From JABMQB01 sp963678235 (GTDB taxonomy: Bacteria; Bacteroidota; Bacteroidia; Bacteroidales; Prolixibacteraceae): a stretch of DNA of 64,000 bases. Positions within the stretch are counted from its first letter, which is position 1; each line of letters opens with the position of its first letter. Below the pieces are notes generated by a model. That model ran no database searches and was not told the DNA's origin. It saw nothing but the letters and a program-made list of their open reading frames with translations. Where the stretch lies: positions 2,046,001-2,110,000 of the forward strand of contig OY782766.1 of the NCBI GenBank assembly GCA_963678235.1. Direction: 5' to 3'. A program made the position numbers and the translations under genes. Shown piece after piece: positions 54,927-62,363 of this stretch.

Positions 54927-55057
54927 AAATTAAGCGCAATAAAATAAACATTAAACTTATGAATTTCAAAGTAGAATTTCACAAGTTTAAACGATTGTCC
55001 GATTATAAACAGAATTGATTGGCTTTGTTAAGCAAATACCAAATTATCAATTACAGC

Positions 55058-55216
55058 TTATTTAAATCCCATTTCGCTGAGCCATTCTTCACACAAATTT
55101 GTCCACAAGTTCGTAGATCCAGGATTGTTCCTTAGGGCAATAGAATGCCCTCCGTGTGGAAAAATATGTAAGCAGGCATCAATATTTTTTATTCTAAACG
55201 CTTGATAATAAAACAT
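55058..55216 (-). pseudogene. C-terminal remnant of an acetyl-xylan-esterase-like alpha/beta hydrolase
   Basis: The minus strand encodes MFYYQAFRIKNIDACLHIFP, then HGGHSIALRNNPGSTNLWTN and a final WLSEMGFK before a stop. This matches the end of BD-FAE/acetyl-esterase-type hydrolases, with the catalytic His in GGHS. The first ~230 residues are missing; the IS200 remains lie immediately upstream. The gene was probably a partner of the GH2 enzyme and was destroyed by the insertion and a deletion. Confidence 0.65.
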
Positions 55217-55296
55217 CTTGTATTACAAATCCATAAGTTCAAAAGAAAGGGGGAAATGTAATTTTTCTACGCTACTCAAATATCCAGTTCCCCTTT

Positions 55297-55683
55297 TCAG
55301 TATTGAGATGTTCCCGATAGATGTTCAAGATATTCTTGAACCATTTCATCAGTTATCTGCCATGTACTCCATGCTCCATAACCAACGGACCAGAAATGAC
55401 ACCCCCAGCATTTCTGTTTTAGCTGAGGAAATTCTATTTGAAGAATACGAAAAGTTCTGCCTTTTAACTACTTTACCAAATTGCTCACGCTCAAAGATGG
55501 TGGATATTCAATATGCACAAGTACATGATCCTTGCGCATAACTCCCTTCAGAATTTGAACGTTTTCACTGTTACAAATCTGAATTATTATATCACGTGTT
55601 CTTTGCTGGATATCGCCTTGTATAACATGATAACAATACTTTGTCCCCCATACAAAGTGAACCAAGATTTTTACATTCACCAT
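55297..55683 (-). pseudogene. IS200/IS605-family TnpA transposase, inactivated
   Basis: Residues 1-71 (VHFVWGTKYCYHVIQGDIQ ... ILKGVMRKDHVLVHIEYPPS) match IS200 TnpA. A single in-frame TAG (codon 72) breaks it; the same frame continues with LKGRTFRILQIEFPQLKQK and WGCHFWSVGYGAWSTWQITD then EYLEH, ending at 55297. The HUH motif expected as DHVHxH reads DHVLVH, so the second catalytic His is also lost. Total 128 codons plus, close to the family's ~150. A member without recent activity. Confidence 0.82.
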
Positions 55684-55700
55684 GGCTTGTCCTAGGATAA

Positions 55701-55788
55701 TCCACTATGTAAATCTATGAAATTTATAGAAACTAAAGTAGCTGCAATAAATTACAGGGTTTTAACCATTACCTAGAAAATAAAGCAA
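55701..55788 (-). repeat. IS200 end / palindromic element, copy C
   Basis: On the plus strand, tatagaaactaaagtagc, a hairpin (ctgcaat/attacag with one mismatch) and ggttttaacc ... gaaaataaa match the right ends of copies A and B. ccactatgtaaatctatg at 55702-55719 resembles their left end with the middle lost. It lies just upstream of tnpA on the minus strand, where the left end of an IS200 should be. This links the palindromic elements to an IS200-type transposase. Confidence 0.65.
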
Positions 55789-55850
55789 ATATGCCCGCGA
55801 TTAATGTTTTCATATTATCTCCTTTAAAATATAACCTTACCCAACAAAAT

Positions 55851-58760
55851 TTAGTTTAATAATCCAAAATAAAAATACAAGGTACGTTTCACGGGCTTGT
55901 CCATAACATTTAGCTCACCTGCTGGTCCAAGTTGCCAGGTATCGTTACTTATTCCCATGGCCAATTTTGTTCCAACAGGAGGTATTCCGTCAAGAAAAGA
56001 TATATTGCCAACCGGAAGTTTTGGGTAATTCTCAGGACCTGACAACCCATAAAAATCAAACAAACGGACAAACAAATCTTCTTCCTGGGCAACCAAAAGA
56101 AACTTGCCATAATCTGAATTAAACTCCATCCACGAAACATCAGCAAAATATCCTTTAAACTGTGGATACTGCCAATTATTATCGCCCGGAAGAACGTTGT
56201 TGTACATCCGCTGGTAAACATCCAATGTTCCTCCCTGAAGTCGATTTTTCCATACATGCTGTGGTCCATCGCCCAACCACTTGGCACTTATAATATCTGA
56301 TTCAGGAAAATTAAAACTCACCCCCGTAAGATATTGTTCCCCTTCAACTTTGTATTCATAATCCATTTGCAGCCAACCACTGTTATACATGGTCCAACGA
56401 ACACTTTTCAAGTCTCCAATATATTTCAAATCCAATACATAAGAATTTTCTTCAGCATAATGCTGAAAGCTGCTCAATTTGCTTTCACCACTGACCAATA
56501 TTGGACCGTTCGTAAAAGGAAGGGGCAATCCAAAATCGTTTTTAATTGAAAACAAAGTGCCATCTTCTTTACGGAACGAAACTGAAATACCTGATGCTTT
56601 CATGGTTAAAGTTGAATCATTTTCGGAATACTCAACCATAGAGCTTATTTTACCATCCCCCTTTTGTTGACTGATTGGCAAAATATTGTCTTCTTCAACG
56701 CCCTGTTCTTTTAGCATCTTCAAATGTTCCTTCTCTTTTGTACTAAGCTCTTTATCAACCAAGTGTAATACGGTATTTGTGTTTCCTCCAATTTTCCATG
56801 ACCAACGAAACACCTCAGAACCATACGGATCGAATGCGGTTAAGTACAGGGCATCGTATTTTTGAAAATCTTCAGGCAAATCAAAAATGAGTTCTCCCTT
56901 TTGTTCTGGTGCAATGTTTGGGCTTTCAATTTGTCCTTCAAGCATAATCCAATGCCCCGCCTCTCTGTTTTGAGGTTTGGTGAAATTGATCAATTCCCAT
57001 TCGAAACCACAATCCTTCAAATTTGTAAAATGGAAACGATTTTCAACAGGCAATTTCATTCCAGGGCTCGCCGGAAGTTTATCTGTCTTTATTTTGATTG
57101 GGCTAAAAATCTCACGCATGGCATACACACTGGCCTCTCTTTCACGATGTGGACCAACTACTCCATCAGGTGCATTTACCCGGTTAACATCAATAAATCC
57201 GTCGAAATCGGTACGTACCAAACCTTCATCGGCCAGCACCCATAAAAAACCTCCAGCCGAGCGTTCCGAATTCCAAAATAATTCCCAAAAATCATTAAGA
57301 CTGGCTGCCATTCCACCATCATCTTGTCCATGCAAAAACTCCGTAGGCATATAGATCAAACTATCCTCCAGGATCTGTTTGGAACTATAATATTTTTCGT
57401 AATGGTTACAATCAATTCCATTGTAATCATTCCCGGGTTTGTGATGCGCATGGATTACCGGACGCTTTGACGGATCATAAATTGCAAAGTCATCGTCGAG
57501 GTCTTTGTTGGTACCTCCTTCGTTCCCATTGCTCCAAAACACAATCGATGGATGGTTTACATCGCGAATCACCATTTCTTTTACCAACTTGCTGCCAACT
57601 TCGGTATCGTATGCATTTTGCCAACCAGCCAATTCATCTAAAACATATAAACCATAGGAATCGCAAAAGTCGAGAAAAGACTGATCGGGAGGATAATGCG
57701 AACAACGCACAGCGTTCATGTTCATCTCCTTCATTAGCCAAACATCTTCCACGTCAATTGTTTTATTAATACACCTACCGGATTCAGGCCAAAACACATG
57801 TCGGTTGATGCCTTTAAACTTCACTTTTTTACCGTTCACATAAATCCCATCACCCTTGCGGATCTCAATGGTACGAAAGCCAAATTTTTCGGTTAATTCG
57901 TACTTAACATGTCCATCAAATTTTAGCTGTACCCGGGCAGAATAAAGGTTTGGTGTTTCTGAAGTCCACTTTCTGGGTTGATTCAACCTGGCATTTAATG
58001 TAATAAGTGAATCCTTAGGCAATACATTTTTCTTTATGGTCGATACAACTTCCCCTTCATCATCCAAAATTTCAGCAACAACAGTCAACTCTTTTGAAAT
58101 GCCTACAGGAAAGACATCCATTGAAAACTGCCCGTTTGCTTCGGCAGCAATTGCCAACCGGTCTATAAATTCCTGAGGCACTGCTTCAAGATATACCGGA
58201 CGAAAAATCCCTCCAAATATCCAATAATCGGCATAACGTTCGGCCCTGTTTACGGAATGGTTTGATGAATTTTTATGAACAGTTACTTCCAATTCATTTT
58301 CCTCACCAACCTTTATTTTATCGGTAATATCATAACGAAACCGGTAAAATGCCCCTTGATGCACTGGTCCGGCAAGCTTTCCATTAATCTTAACCTCGGT
58401 ATCGGTCATCGAACCTTCAAAGACAATGAATATCCTTTTATCGCTCCATTGTTTATCTACCGAAAATTGACGTTTGTAAATACCATATTCATCGGCAAAT
58501 TTGAACTTTTTCCCGTAGGTCCTGTAATCTCTGCCATAATCGTATTCGCCAAATCCTTGTTGCTCCCAATGCCCAGGAACTTCAATGTTTGTCCAATATC
58601 CACTTTGCCTTCCCGAGCTACAGTAAAAATCCCAAAATTCTGTGTTTTCGTTGTCCGTACCTGAAAGGTATTGAATCTCTTTTTTTGTGGAATTTGCCAG
58701 AGTAGCAAGAATCGAAATAAAAATAAATAGACAACTAAAGATTAGTTTTTTGTAATTCAT
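55851..58760 (-). CDS. Glycoside hydrolase family 2 (beta-galactosidase-like), exported
   Basis: This is 969 residues from the ATG at 58760 (MNYKKLIFSCLFIFISILATLANS, signal peptide). GH2 domains in order: sugar-binding jelly roll (FADEYGIYKRQFSVDKQW ... VFEGSMTDTEVKINGKLAG), Ig-like domain, TIM barrel with KGINRHVFWPESGR, MNAVRCSHYPPD, VLDELAGWQN and VFWSNGNEGGTN (acid/base Glu), and TEFLHGQDDGG (nucleophile Glu candidate), then C-terminal beta domains. Substrate may be a beta-galactoside or related glycoside. Own TAnnTTTG promoter. The esterase remnant downstream was likely in its operon. Confidence 0.9.
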   Translation of the reverse strand: MNYKKLIFSCLFIFISILATLANSTKKEIQYLSGTDNENTEFWDFYCSSGRQSGYWTNIEVPGHWEQQGFGEYDYGRDYRTYGKKFKFADEYGIYKRQFSVDKQWSDKRIFIVFEGSMTDTEVKINGKLAGPVHQGAFYRFRYDITDKIKVGEENELEVTVHKNSSNHSVNRAERYADYWIFGGIFRPVYLEAVPQEFIDRLAIAAEANGQFSMDVFPVGISKELTVVAEILDDEGEVVSTIKKNVLPKDSLITLNARLNQPRKWTSETPNLYSARVQLKFDGHVKYELTEKFGFRTIEIRKGDGIYVNGKKVKFKGINRHVFWPESGRCINKTIDVEDVWLMKEMNMNAVRCSHYPPDQSFLDFCDSYGLYVLDELAGWQNAYDTEVGSKLVKEMVIRDVNHPSIVFWSNGNEGGTNKDLDDDFAIYDPSKRPVIHAHHKPGNDYNGIDCNHYEKYYSSKQILEDSLIYMPTEFLHGQDDGGMAASLNDFWELFWNSERSAGGFLWVLADEGLVRTDFDGFIDVNRVNAPDGVVGPHREREASVYAMREIFSPIKIKTDKLPASPGMKLPVENRFHFTNLKDCGFEWELINFTKPQNREAGHWIMLEGQIESPNIAPEQKGELIFDLPEDFQKYDALYLTAFDPYGSEVFRWSWKIGGNTNTVLHLVDKELSTKEKEHLKMLKEQGVEEDNILPISQQKGDGKISSMVEYSENDSTLTMKASGISVSFRKEDGTLFSIKNDFGLPLPFTNGPILVSGESKLSSFQHYAEENSYVLDLKYIGDLKSVRWTMYNSGWLQMDYEYKVEGEQYLTGVSFNFPESDIISAKWLGDGPQHVWKNRLQGGTLDVYQRMYNNVLPGDNNWQYPQFKGYFADVSWMEFNSDYGKFLLVAQEEDLFVRLFDFYGLSGPENYPKLPVGNISFLDGIPPVGTKLAMGISNDTWQLGPAGELNVMDKPVKRTLYFYFGLLN

Positions 58761-58815
58761 TGGTTTAGACTTTACGGATACAGCTTCTAATGTATAGACA
58801 TCCAAAATAAATATG

Positions 58816-58823
58816 CAAATTTA
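58816..58823 (-). promoter_or_regulatory. -7 promoter element of the GH2 gene
   Basis: On the minus strand it reads TAAATTTG (TAnnTTTG), about 55 nt before the ATG at 58760. This also supports the 58760 start over the longer frame to 58805. Confidence 0.55.
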
Positions 58824-58996
58824 ATGATCGAATTACGATTATTAAATGAAGATATCAAAAAAATAAAGCAAAAAGCTTTGAAGCATAAAAAAAGCTCCCA
58901 GGGTTTTTGAAGTGATCCGATCCTACACTTTAGGAATGTTTGTGGTTTTAAACAAAAATAGGAAAAACCTTGTCGATTTCCCCTATTTATTTAGCT

Positions 58997-59070
58997 TGGT
59001 GACTCAGCTGAGTCTCGAACTCAGGACCCTTCCGTTAAACGGAATGCCCTATCAACTGAGCTAGCCTATC
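58997..59070 (-). pseudogene. tRNA-like sequence 1 of the array
   Basis: From the variable loop (GGGTCC) to CCA it equals tRNA-Lys at 61,927: T-arm CTGAG-TTCGAGA-CTCAG and acceptor 3' strand CTGAGTC-A-CCA. The D-arm is present (GCTC...GGGC). The 5' acceptor strand would be GATAGGC, which pairs with CTGAGTC at only about four of seven positions. The anticodon arm is different (TTCC-GTTTAAC-GGAA). Its 5' end overlaps the last codons and TAG stop of the nuclease gene. Probably not a working tRNA. Confidence 0.7.
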
Positions 59071-59300
59071 AACGACTTTAAATACTTTTTAGATTTCTTT
59101 GATTTAATATATTTCTCCCTATTAATAGCTTCCTTTCTTGTACTAAACCTCTCTGAATAAACCAGCTCCCAGGGTATGCCGCCATCAGTGTATTTACCTT
59201 TCTTTCTATTATGCTCAGATAATCGTCTTTCTATATCATTCGTTGAACCAACATAATATCTATCTATGGAATTGCTATAAAGAATATAAACGTGATACAC
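59061..59300 (-). CDS. Small GIY-YIG nuclease, unit 1
   Basis: This is 79 residues from the GTG at 59300 (VYHVYILYSNSIDRYYVGST). A TTG at 59327 could extend it by 9 residues, but the extension is out of frame in unit 4, so the GTG is preferred. GIY-YIG fold: VYIL...YYVGS, IERRLSEHN (catalytic Arg), YTDGGIPWELVYSERF and REKYIKS (catalytic Glu). It is like the stand-alone UPF0213/YhbQ-type proteins. The TAG stop is the TAG of the following tRNA-like sequence (tag-ctc). Differs from unit 2 by H for Q near the start. Confidence 0.88.
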   Translation of the reverse strand: MYHVYILYSNSIDRYYVGSTNDIERRLSEHNRKKGKYTDGGIPWELVYSERFSTRKEAINREKYIKSKKSKKYLKSLIG

Positions 59301-59368
59301 TTTAGGAATGTTTGTGGTTTTAAACAAAAATAGGAGAAACCTTATCGATTTCCCCTACTTATTTAGCT

Positions 59369-59442
59369 TGGTGACTCAGCTGAGTCTCGAACTCAGGACC
59401 CTTCCGTTAAACGGAATGCCCTATCAACTGAGCTAGCCTATC
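59369..59442 (-). pseudogene. tRNA-like sequence 2 of the array
   Basis: Identical in sequence to tRNA-like copy 1, including the broken acceptor stem and the GTTTAAC anticodon loop, and overlapping the stop of nuclease unit 2. Confidence 0.7.
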
Positions 59443-59672
59443 AACGACTTTAAATACTTTTTAGATTTCTTTGATTTAATATATTTCTCCCTATTAATAG
59501 CTTCCTTTCTTGTACTAAACCTCTCTGAATAAACCAGCTCCCAGGGTATGCCGCCATCAGTGTATTTACCTTTCTTTCTATTATGCTCAGATAATCGTCT
59601 TTCTATATCATTTGTTGAACCAACATAATATCTATCTATGGAATTGCTATAAAGAATATAAACTTGATACAC
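59433..59672 (-). CDS. Small GIY-YIG nuclease, unit 2
   Basis: This is 79 residues from the GTG at 59672 (VYQVYILYSNSIDRYYVGST). Apart from the first few codons it matches unit 1 residue for residue, and it is the same protein as unit 4. The catalytic Arg (IERRL) and Glu (NREKYIKS) are kept. Near-identity of neighbouring copies shows recent amplification or gene conversion. Like the other units it would be co-transcribed from the tRNA-Lys promoter. Confidence 0.88.
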   Translation of the reverse strand: MYQVYILYSNSIDRYYVGSTNDIERRLSEHNRKKGKYTDGGIPWELVYSERFSTRKEAINREKYIKSKKSKKYLKSLIG

Positions 59673-59740
59673 TTTATGAATGTTTGTGGTTTTAAACAAA
59701 AATAGGAGAAACCTTATCGATTTCCCCTACTTATTTAGCT

Positions 59741-59814
59741 TGGTGACTCAGCTGAGTCTCGAACTCAGGACCCTTCCGTTAAACGGAATGCCCTATCAAC
59801 TGAGCTAGCCTATC
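59741..59814 (-). pseudogene. tRNA-like sequence 3 of the array
   Basis: Same sequence as copies 1 and 2. It follows the IS-interrupted nuclease unit 3, so it is cut off from the tRNA-Lys promoter by the IS. Confidence 0.7.
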
Positions 59815-60029
59815 AACGACTTTAAATACTTTTTAGATTTCTTTGATTTAATATATTTCTCCCTATTAATAGCTTCCTTTCTTGTACTAAACCTCTCTGA
59901 ATAAACCAGCTCCCAGGGTATGCCGCCATCAGTGTATTTACCTTTCTTTCTATTATGCTCAGATAATCGTCTTTCTATATCATTTGTTGAACCAACATAA
60001 TATCTATCTATGGAATTGCTATAAAGAAT
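59805..60029 (-). pseudogene. GIY-YIG nuclease, unit 3, interrupted by IS4-family element
   Basis: Codons from ILYSNSIDRYY to the stop are intact and equal to units 2 and 4. The first codons are separated by the IS at 60,030-61,462; the missing 5' part (gataaagaatataaacttgatacac) reappears at 61,462-61,486. The insertion lies within codons 6-8. A frame running out of the IS (MKGNRKGVPSFNYFSRTLL...) restores an ORF of 93 codons, so an altered protein could be made. Confidence 0.85.
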
Positions 60030-61462
60030 CAGTAGTGTCCGACTAAAATAATTAAAAGAAGGTACTCCCTTTCGGTTTCCCTTCAAAGTTGTAAATTGAT
60101 TTTTGCGAAAACTCTTTACAACATGGATAAAAATAAAGAAATAAAATTTGTCGGACAGCCAATTTTTAAACAGATAATAGATTTGGTCTTAAAAGTCAAC
60201 ATATCGCCCATCATAAAATCACACGACAGTGACCGGTATTATAAGGCATTTAAGGCTAAGACGCATCTAATTACCATGTTGTTTGGGATTTTAAGCCGCT
60301 GCGACTCAATGACAGAAACCTGTGAAGGATTACGTGCTTTGGGAGGAAAGCTAAACCATCTTGGTTTGGAAAAGGCACCAGCGAAGAGCACAGCCAGCGA
60401 TGGGTTGAGAAACCGGGATAACCGTTTTTTTGAAGATTTATACTTTGCCTTGGTGGATAAGTACAAATCATTTTTATCGGACAGCCGTACATTTGGCTTG
60501 ACTTTTAAAGAAGTACTTTTAATCGATTCAACCACAATCCGTTTGTTTAGCGATATTTTAAAAGGAGTTGGGCGTAACCCTAAAGGAGATGGCAAAAAGA
60601 AAGGTGGGCTGAAGGTCCACATGCTTATTGACGCGGTACAGTCTGTAGGACGGTTTGTGAAAATCACAGCAGCAAAAGTCCACGACAAAAACTTTCTGAA
60701 AAGCTTGGAATTGATATCGCATAGCATGATAGTGTTCGACAAAGCTTATAATTATTACCACCAGTTTGCTTTATGGACCGCACAACAGGTCTATTTTGTT
60801 ACACGGCTAAAAAAGAATGCGGTATATGATGTTGTTGAAGAAAAACGGAAACACTACCGAAAAAAAGGGCAAGCCAAAGTTCTCCGTGACCAGGTTATTG
60901 AACTTACCTACCATCCCGAAGATGAAAACGGGAAAAGGCAATTGAAAGTTTTCAAAAAAATCCGTTTACGGAGAGTATGTTATCAGGATGAAAAGAACAG
61001 GTATTTTGAATTCCTAACCAACAATTTTGATATAACTGCCGAAGAGGTTGCTTTTCTTTACAAAAAACGCTGGGGAATAGAGTTGCTGTTCAAAAAAATG
61101 AAACAAAATTTCCAACTGCATTATTTTTATGGAGAAAACGAAAATGCAATAAGGACACAGGTTTGGTGTACACTGATTGCCCAACTGTTAATGACTGTTA
61201 TTCAAAAAATAGCACAAACAAAGAAAGCATTCTCTGTCGTTGCTTCACTAATAAGGATACACCTCATAAGTATGCTCGACATGGTAGAATTGCTTCGAAG
61301 CACCAGCCGGGCGTATAAAATACAAGTTGGCGAACCTCCCGGTCAGCTTCAATTAAACCTGATTTAAGCTGGGGTCTGATTTGAAAAAATAAACTAGTCG
61401 CCCATATACAGGGCGATAGAGAGAATAAAATTTAAAATCCCGACTTTTGTCGGTTAATAGTG
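60030..61462 (+). mobile_element. IS4-family insertion sequence (1,433 bp)
   Basis: It is flanked by a 9-bp direct repeat ATAAAGAAT (60021-60029 and 61463-61471), present once in the uninterrupted units. The ends are imperfect inverted repeats: left cagtagtgtccgactaaaa, right (complement) cactattaaccgacaaaag. It carries one transposase gene. The clean duplication and intact ORF suggest a young insertion. Confidence 0.88.
60123..61367 (+). CDS. IS4-family DDE transposase
   Basis: This is 414 residues from the ATG at 60123; a TTG at 60096 is not needed. It starts with the DUF4372-type domain (FKQIIDLVLKVNISPIIKSHDSDRYYK). DDE residues: LLIDSTTIRLF (first Asp), MIVFDKAYNYY (second Asp), and the IS4 signature Y-x2-R-x3-E-x6-K in YKKRWGIELLFKKMK (Glu). 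The frame is uninterrupted, so the element may still be active. Transcription runs against the nuclease array. Confidence 0.93.
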   Translation: MDKNKEIKFVGQPIFKQIIDLVLKVNISPIIKSHDSDRYYKAFKAKTHLITMLFGILSRCDSMTETCEGLRALGGKLNHLGLEKAPAKSTASDGLRNRDNRFFEDLYFALVDKYKSFLSDSRTFGLTFKEVLLIDSTTIRLFSDILKGVGRNPKGDGKKKGGLKVHMLIDAVQSVGRFVKITAAKVHDKNFLKSLELISHSMIVFDKAYNYYHQFALWTAQQVYFVTRLKKNAVYDVVEEKRKHYRKKGQAKVLRDQVIELTYHPEDENGKRQLKVFKKIRLRRVCYQDEKNRYFEFLTNNFDITAEEVAFLYKKRWGIELLFKKMKQNFQLHYFYGENENAIRTQVWCTLIAQLLMTVIQKIAQTKKAFSVVASLIRIHLISMLDMVELLRSTSRAYKIQVGEPPGQLQLNLI

Positions 61463-61554
61463 ATAAAGAATATAAACTTGATACACTTTATGAATGTTTG
61501 TGGTTTTAAACAAAAATAGGAGAAACCTTGTCGATTTCCCCTACTTATTTAGCT

Positions 61555-61628
61555 TGGTGACTCAGCTGAGTCTCGAACTCAGGACCCTTCCGTTAAACGG
61601 AATGCCCTATCAACTGAGCTAGCCTATC
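61555..61628 (-). pseudogene. tRNA-like sequence 4 of the array
   Basis: Same as copies 1-3: T-arm and 3' acceptor of tRNA-Lys, broken 5' acceptor, loop GTTTAAC. It is the first tRNA-like copy downstream of the true tRNA-Lys. Confidence 0.7.
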
Positions 61629-61858
61629 AACGACTTTAAATACTTTTTAGATTTCTTTGATTTAATATATTTCTCCCTATTAATAGCTTCCTTTCTTGTA
61701 CTAAACCTCTCTGAATAAACCAGCTCCCAGGGTATGCCGCCATCAGTGTATTTACCTTTCTTTCTATTATGCTCAGATAATCGTCTTTCTATATCATTTG
61801 TTGAACCAACATAATATCTATCTATGGAATTGCTATAAAGAATATAAACTTGATACAC
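61619..61858 (-). CDS. Small GIY-YIG nuclease, unit 4 (promoter-proximal)
   Basis: This is 79 residues from the GTG at 61858, same protein as unit 2. It lies 68 nt downstream of the 3' end of tRNA-Lys, so it is the first gene of the array. In this unit the leader has gtggtttaaaac instead of gtggttttaaac, which puts the upstream TTG out of frame and supports the GTG as the real start. Fold and catalytic residues as in the other units. GIY-YIG proteins nick or cut DNA; here a homing-like role at the tRNA is inferred. Confidence 0.9.
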   Translation of the reverse strand: MYQVYILYSNSIDRYYVGSTNDIERRLSEHNRKKGKYTDGGIPWELVYSERFSTRKEAINREKYIKSKKSKKYLKSLIG

Positions 61859-61926
61859 TTTATGAATGTTTGTGGTTTAAAACAAAAATAGGAGAAACCT
61901 TGTCGATTTCCCCTACTTATTTAGCT

Positions 61927-62002
61927 TGGTGACTCAGCTGAGTCTCGAACTCAGGACCCCATCCTTAAAAGGGATGTGCTCTACCAACTGAGCTACTGAG
62001 TC
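61927..62002 (-). tRNA. tRNA-Lys (anticodon TTT)
   Basis: The minus strand folds as a full cloverleaf: acceptor GACTCAG/CTGAGTC, D-arm GCTC-AGTTGGTA-GAGC, anticodon arm CATCC-CTTTTAA-GGATG with anticodon TTT, T-arm CTGAG-TTCGAGA-CTCAG, discriminator A and encoded CCA. It is the only complete tRNA of the array and the likely source of the repeated 3' halves. Confidence 0.95.
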
Positions 62003-62363
62003 ATCCTTGTATCTCCTTTGTTATTCAAAGGCGGGTGCAAAAGTAAATAATATTTTTTTTCCTGCAAATATTTTGAAAAAAAATGCGCCTAAAAAAAGCA
62101 TTCTTCATAAACATTAAAACAACTAAACTTACTACATGCCGAAAAAACAACAACACAACATATTGGTTTACTGAAAAATACAAACTGAATATCTAATTCA
62201 TTTTAAATTTTACCAATAAACATTCGTCCTCAACTATTTTTAACAATACTAACCCAAAGTAGATTCTTATTAAAAACTAAAAAAAATTGAGTAGGTTTGA
62301 ATAATCTTAATAAATCGGAACTTCGATAAAAATTTAAAGTAAGAACTAACTTTTTAAACCTGA
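62003..62363. other. Gene-free stretch between tRNA-Lys and the permease
   Basis: About 360 nt, AT-rich, with divergent transcription on both sides. Besides the tRNA promoter at 62,038-62,045 I see no gene, RNA or strong inverted repeat. A plus-strand promoter for the permease must lie here but no clear TAnnTTTG match was found. Confidence 0.5.
62038..62045 (-). promoter_or_regulatory. -7 promoter element of tRNA-Lys and the nuclease array
   Basis: On the minus strand it reads TACTTTTG (TAnnTTTG), 36 nt before the tRNA 5' end. A short processed leader is expected. Confidence 0.65.

Larger units (their letters stand above)
58924..61926 (-). repeat. Tandem array of 372-bp GIY-YIG/tRNA-like units behind tRNA-Lys
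   Basis: tRNA-like 3' ends start at 58997, 59369, 59741, 61555 and (true tRNA-Lys) 61927. The steps are 372, 372, 1,814 and 372; the long one equals 372 plus the 1,433-bp IS and its 9-bp duplication. Each unit holds, in minus-strand order, a ~70-nt leader, a 79-codon GIY-YIG gene and a tRNA-like sequence. Copies differ at only a few bases. Left of unit 1, a degenerate partial unit (tacactttaggaatg..., 58924-58996) ends the array; an agctcccaggg word at 58891 may be a relic of another nuclease copy. Confidence 0.9.

Noticed and set aside
55218..55541. 107-codon plus-strand ORF
   Set aside because: It is antisense to the IS200 transposase and the esterase remnant.
58997..59070. Working ochre-suppressor tRNA explaining the TAA in susC
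   Set aside because: The acceptor stem is largely unpaired, and most genes here end in TAA, so an active suppressor would be harmful. The UUA reading is kept only as an oddity.
60239..60742. 167-codon ORF on the minus strand within the IS
   Set aside because: It is the shadow of the transposase gene, with no start signal and no family likeness.
58997..61926. CRISPR-like array
   Set aside because: The 372-bp units carry an ORF and a tRNA-like element; there are no short repeats with unique spacers and no cas genes.
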